From GCA-2733415 sp049614485 (GTDB taxonomy: Bacteria; Bacteroidota; Bacteroidia; Flavobacteriales; Flavobacteriaceae): a DNA stretch of 64,000 nucleotides. The position numbers and the translations under genes were made by a program. The first letter of the stretch is position 1. The number at the start of each line of letters is the position of its first letter. Below, in pieces: positions 61,572 to 64,000 of this stretch. The stretch is taken from positions 1 to 64,000 of the forward strand of contig JBMZDR010000005.1 of the NCBI GenBank assembly GCA_049614485.1, given 5' to 3'. The notes beneath the pieces are model-generated. The model was not told where the DNA came from. It ran no database searches and worked only from the letters and a program-made list of their open reading frames with translations.

Positions 61572-62348
61572 TTATGGTGTTACATTTCCTATACTAAATA
61601 CTGTTTGCCCATTTTCATACATTTCAACCTGAGCGTTAAAGTCTGGCATCAACATACTATGTTTATCATTTAAGTTCCATAGGTTAGGGTTTTTAAACCA
61701 CTCTGCAATATTCATTTTCACTTCTATTCCAGCATTTTCTCTAATAATTACTTCTCCTAAGTTAACTGTAAAAAATGTGTCTTGAAAGATTAAATTATCA
61801 GGATCTGAATTATCCACAGCTTTTATTGTATGGTAGGCATAACCTGTTTCTGTAGCTACGTTATCAATAAACTTTCCTTCTAACTGCATAAAATGATATC
61901 CACCACCTAACATTGTTGGTACCCCCCAACTTGTAGAGTTCAAATCGGCATACGCGCCATCAATATTGTCGTCATTATCAAACCCAAAAGTAAAAGACAC
62001 GTTTGAATATGTCCCAACAGTTAATTGAGCACTTGGAATATAAGTTGGGTCTGTATTGTTAGTGACATCAACAAGACTATAGCCATCAAGAACAATAGCC
62101 TCACCATTTGATTTATGAAAGGTTACTTTAGAAATTAAATAGCGTAATTTTTCAATGCTTAGTTCATCATTATTCTCTGTGAAATACTGAATATTATTAA
62201 AGTCAGCATTTGTTATTTCAGTGTTATTCCAGTTATGAGAAAACTTAAAGGTAACATCTGTTTTTGGTAGCTCTTGAATGTCATCATTACCTCCACAAGA
62301 GGCAAATATAAATACACTTAAAACTAAAATAGCTCTTATTTTTTTCAT
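61572..62348 (-). CDS. MbnP-family lipoprotein
   Basis: 258 residues. Lipobox VFIFASC gives the acylated Cys at residue 18. Family pattern: LRYLISKVTFHKSNGE, SFTFGFDNDDNIDG, GGGYHFMQLEGKF, and a Trp-rich end (WFKNPNLW). Trp residues near here are candidate targets for the di-heme partner. MbnP binds copper in methanotrophs; metal choice in this organism is unknown. Confidence 0.85.
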   Translation of the reverse strand: MKKIRAILVLSVFIFASCGGNDDIQELPKTDVTFKFSHNWNNTEITNADFNNIQYFTENNDELSIEKLRYLISKVTFHKSNGEAIVLDGYSLVDVTNNTDPTYIPSAQLTVGTYSNVSFTFGFDNDDNIDGAYADLNSTSWGVPTMLGGGYHFMQLEGKFIDNVATETGYAYHTIKAVDNSDPDNLIFQDTFFTVNLGEVIIRENAGIEVKMNIAEWFKNPNLWNLNDKHSMLMPDFNAQVEMYENGQTVFSIGNVTP

Positions 62349-63661
62349 TTTATTTTTCCAATTAATAAATCAGTAAACCCTTTATTTTCTAAAACATCAA
62401 AATCATCACTTCCAGACTCTCCAACAAAAATGATGTCGTTAGATGTGTTTTCTATAACATCATATGCAAAATCTATTTGCGAACCTCCTATGGAGTGCTG
62501 CCATTTTTTTACGCCTGTTTCTGATATTTTTAACACCCAAGCATCGTTTTGTCCTCTGTTTATTGACACATCACCATCTTGACTTCTTGTGCTTCCTACT
62601 ATTACGTAATTACCGTCTTGCGTTTTTTTAATTGATCGTCCAACATCAAAACTACTACCTCCATAGGTTTTCTCCCATAGCAAATTACCGGAGCCATCAA
62701 TTTTTATCAACCATACATCTGCGCCACCTTTATTTAAACTTACATTACCATCATCACTTCTTGTTTCTCCAACAATCATATAGTTACCATCATTTGAGGC
62801 AACAATACTGTGTGCTTCGTCAATACCAGTACCTCCGAAAGATTTTTCCCAAACTAAAGTTCCTGTAGCGTTGATTTTAACTATCCAGAAATCATCTAAA
62901 CCGTTATTGTTAGAAATATCAACATCTATACTATCAGAAGATCCAACCATAATATAACCACCGTCTGTAGTTTGAACAACGTCATAAGGTACTTCACTTA
63001 AATTTCCACCGTAATATTTTGTCCATTGGCTATTACCTGAAGCATCTAACTTCACTCCCCAATAATCTCCACCTGCATGCAATACTGCTTTACTATTTCC
63101 TGCACCACCAGACGCAGTAACATCTAAAACTCCCGCAATAAAATAGCCGCTATCTGCAGTTTGAACAACTGTTAATGCTTTATCTGAACCAATATAACCT
63201 AATGATTTTTCCCACACAATACTTCCTGTCGCATTAAGTTTTACTATCCATAAATCATGAGATCCTGCATTGTTTGTTACATCTTCATTTGAGCTGGTAC
63301 TATACCCAACCAAAACATAACCGCCATCTTGAGTTTGTATAATTTCATTTCCTCTATCATCTTGTGAACCTCCGTAAGTTTTATTCCACTCCAGGTTGTC
63401 ATTAGCATCAAACTTCAACACCCAATAATCATGTCCTTCTGTTGGGTTGCTAGTTACATCACCATCAGTACTCTGCGTATAGCCTAATACCGCATAGCCC
63501 CCATCTTGTGTAGAAACTATTGAGTTTGCCACCTCATTTTTTGAGCCACCAAAAGTCTTAACCCAGTCAATATGGGAGGATGCTTCCAAAACGCTTTCAT
63601 CACTTGAACAAGACATTAATAGAATGCTTATTAAAAAAACATAAAATACACTCTTCATCAT
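62345..63661 (-). CDS. Seven-repeat beta-propeller lipoprotein
   Basis: 438 residues. Lipobox ILLMSC near residue 18. Seven repeats of about 55 residues, each with W-x-K-(T/S)-x-GG, then D-G-G-Y-x-x-V-G and D-x-W-(I/V)-x-K-(I/L)-(D/N), as in a seven-bladed propeller. No enzyme motif. Overlaps the MbnP gene by 4 bp, so co-expressed with the di-heme/MbnP pair. Confidence 0.8.
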   Translation of the reverse strand: MMKSVFYVFLISILLMSCSSDESVLEASSHIDWVKTFGGSKNEVANSIVSTQDGGYAVLGYTQSTDGDVTSNPTEGHDYWVLKFDANDNLEWNKTYGGSQDDRGNEIIQTQDGGYVLVGYSTSSNEDVTNNAGSHDLWIVKLNATGSIVWEKSLGYIGSDKALTVVQTADSGYFIAGVLDVTASGGAGNSKAVLHAGGDYWGVKLDASGNSQWTKYYGGNLSEVPYDVVQTTDGGYIMVGSSDSIDVDISNNNGLDDFWIVKINATGTLVWEKSFGGTGIDEAHSIVASNDGNYMIVGETRSDDGNVSLNKGGADVWLIKIDGSGNLLWEKTYGGSSFDVGRSIKKTQDGNYVIVGSTRSQDGDVSINRGQNDAWVLKISETGVKKWQHSIGGSQIDFAYDVIENTSNDIIFVGESGSDDFDVLENKGFTDLLIGKIK

Positions 63662-64000
63662 CTATAAGTCACTTGCTTTTACAATATATAACCCTCCATT
63701 AAAATCACTAATGATTATGTTTCCGCTTTCAAAGTACGGATATACATTCCAAGCACCGTGAAAACCTGTACTGTTATTTGCTGGATATGTATCAAAGAAT
63801 CCTACTTGGTTTAATGACCCTGAGCTTATATTTGATGTATTCAAAACCTGTAAACCAGCTGTGTAGTTAGCTTGATAACACAATCCATCTTTAATATATA
63901 GGTTATGATCTATAGCTTGAGTTGTTCCTAAATGCTGAAAATGCAAGGTTGGATTATCTAGGTCGGTAAAATCAAAAATCAATGTTCGTGTATTTCCTCC
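63662..64000 (-). CDS. Choice-of-anchor-B-like protein, C-terminal part
   Basis: The frame is open to the right edge; 112 residues are seen, ending in SDFNGGLYIVKASDL. Blocks such as IDHNLYIKDGLCYQANYTAG and FHGAWNVYPYFESGNIIISD match the LVIVD-repeat/choice-of-anchor-B proteins, large secreted beta-propellers of Bacteroidota. Ends directly before the propeller lipoprotein, as the first visible gene of the operon. Confidence 0.75.
   Translation of the reverse strand, partial: GGNTRTLIFDFTDLDNPTLHFQHLGTTQAIDHNLYIKDGLCYQANYTAGLQVLNTSNISSGSLNQVGFFDTYPANNSTGFHGAWNVYPYFESGNIIISDFNGGLYIVKASDL

Noticed and set aside
62632..62868. Plus-strand His/Tyr-rich frame
   Set aside because: Antisense shadow of the repeat-rich propeller gene.
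1..64000. CRISPR array or rRNA operon
   Set aside because: No regularly spaced repeats and no rRNA-like sequence were found.

Overview
The window is AT-rich DNA from a member of the Bacteroidota, most likely a marine Flavobacteriaceae. The evidence is the gene families present (GLPGLI, PID-CTERM-like, DUF2480, DUF3078, TonB receptors with a CarboxypepD_reg-like start, a suf-type Fe-S operon), the near absence of Shine-Dalgarno sequences, and several promoters matching the Bacteroidota -7 box TAnnTTTG. The species cannot be fixed from the sequence alone.

Layout. 1-2417 is the edge of a mobile or genomic island: the first 41 codons of a tyrosine recombinase run off the left edge, followed by a small repeat cluster, then two 50-bp direct repeats (291-340 and 2368-2417, one mismatch) made from a tRNA 3' end plus its terminator. 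Between them lies a 2-kb cassette with a large secreted protein. 2480-5744 holds the lysine pathway genes lysC-lysA with a divergent ACT-like protein. 5847-9647 is a TetR gene divergent from a SulP transporter, a beta-carbonic anhydrase and an outer-membrane protein. 9705-16988 is housekeeping: a GreA-like factor, an FAD oxidoreductase, accC-accB-fabH-rpmF-yceD, pdxA and riboflavin synthase. 17276-24331 is a DtxR/MntR-controlled metal ABC transporter divergent from a TonB receptor, with a DtxR-type operator between them. 24435-39167 is mixed: a gpsA-type dehydrogenase, lipoproteins, a GLPGLI/outer-membrane protein/small peptide set, yicC-gmk-nadD, an EamA exporter, an ArsC-like protein, a nuclease-like protein and hflX.

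40199-48956 is a SUF iron-sulfur cluster operon (sufA/iscA-B-lipoprotein-C-D, then S-lipoprotein-E-DUF59-DUF2480). It is split between sufD and sufS by a secreted M43 metalloprotease with its own promoter-like element and a terminator on either side. 49079-56223 is a complete thiamine biosynthesis operon (thiS-C-tenI-like-D-E-G-H-F) behind a TPP riboswitch. 56459-60264 is thiamine salvage: a TonB receptor with its own TPP riboswitch, and a thiamine-binding protein/PnuT/NadR-like kinase operon behind a third. 60505-64000 is a secreted operon with a MbnH-like di-heme protein, a MbnP-family protein, a seven-repeat propeller lipoprotein and the end of a choice-of-anchor-B-like protein.

The least explained signals are: a bipartite element TTGGGTAACA-N14-GGAAC with exactly constant spacing, found three times (twice in the island cassette, once before the protease inserted into suf); the tandem tRNA-derived att-like repeats next to an integrase; and a terminator hairpin that reuses part of the third TPP aptamer.
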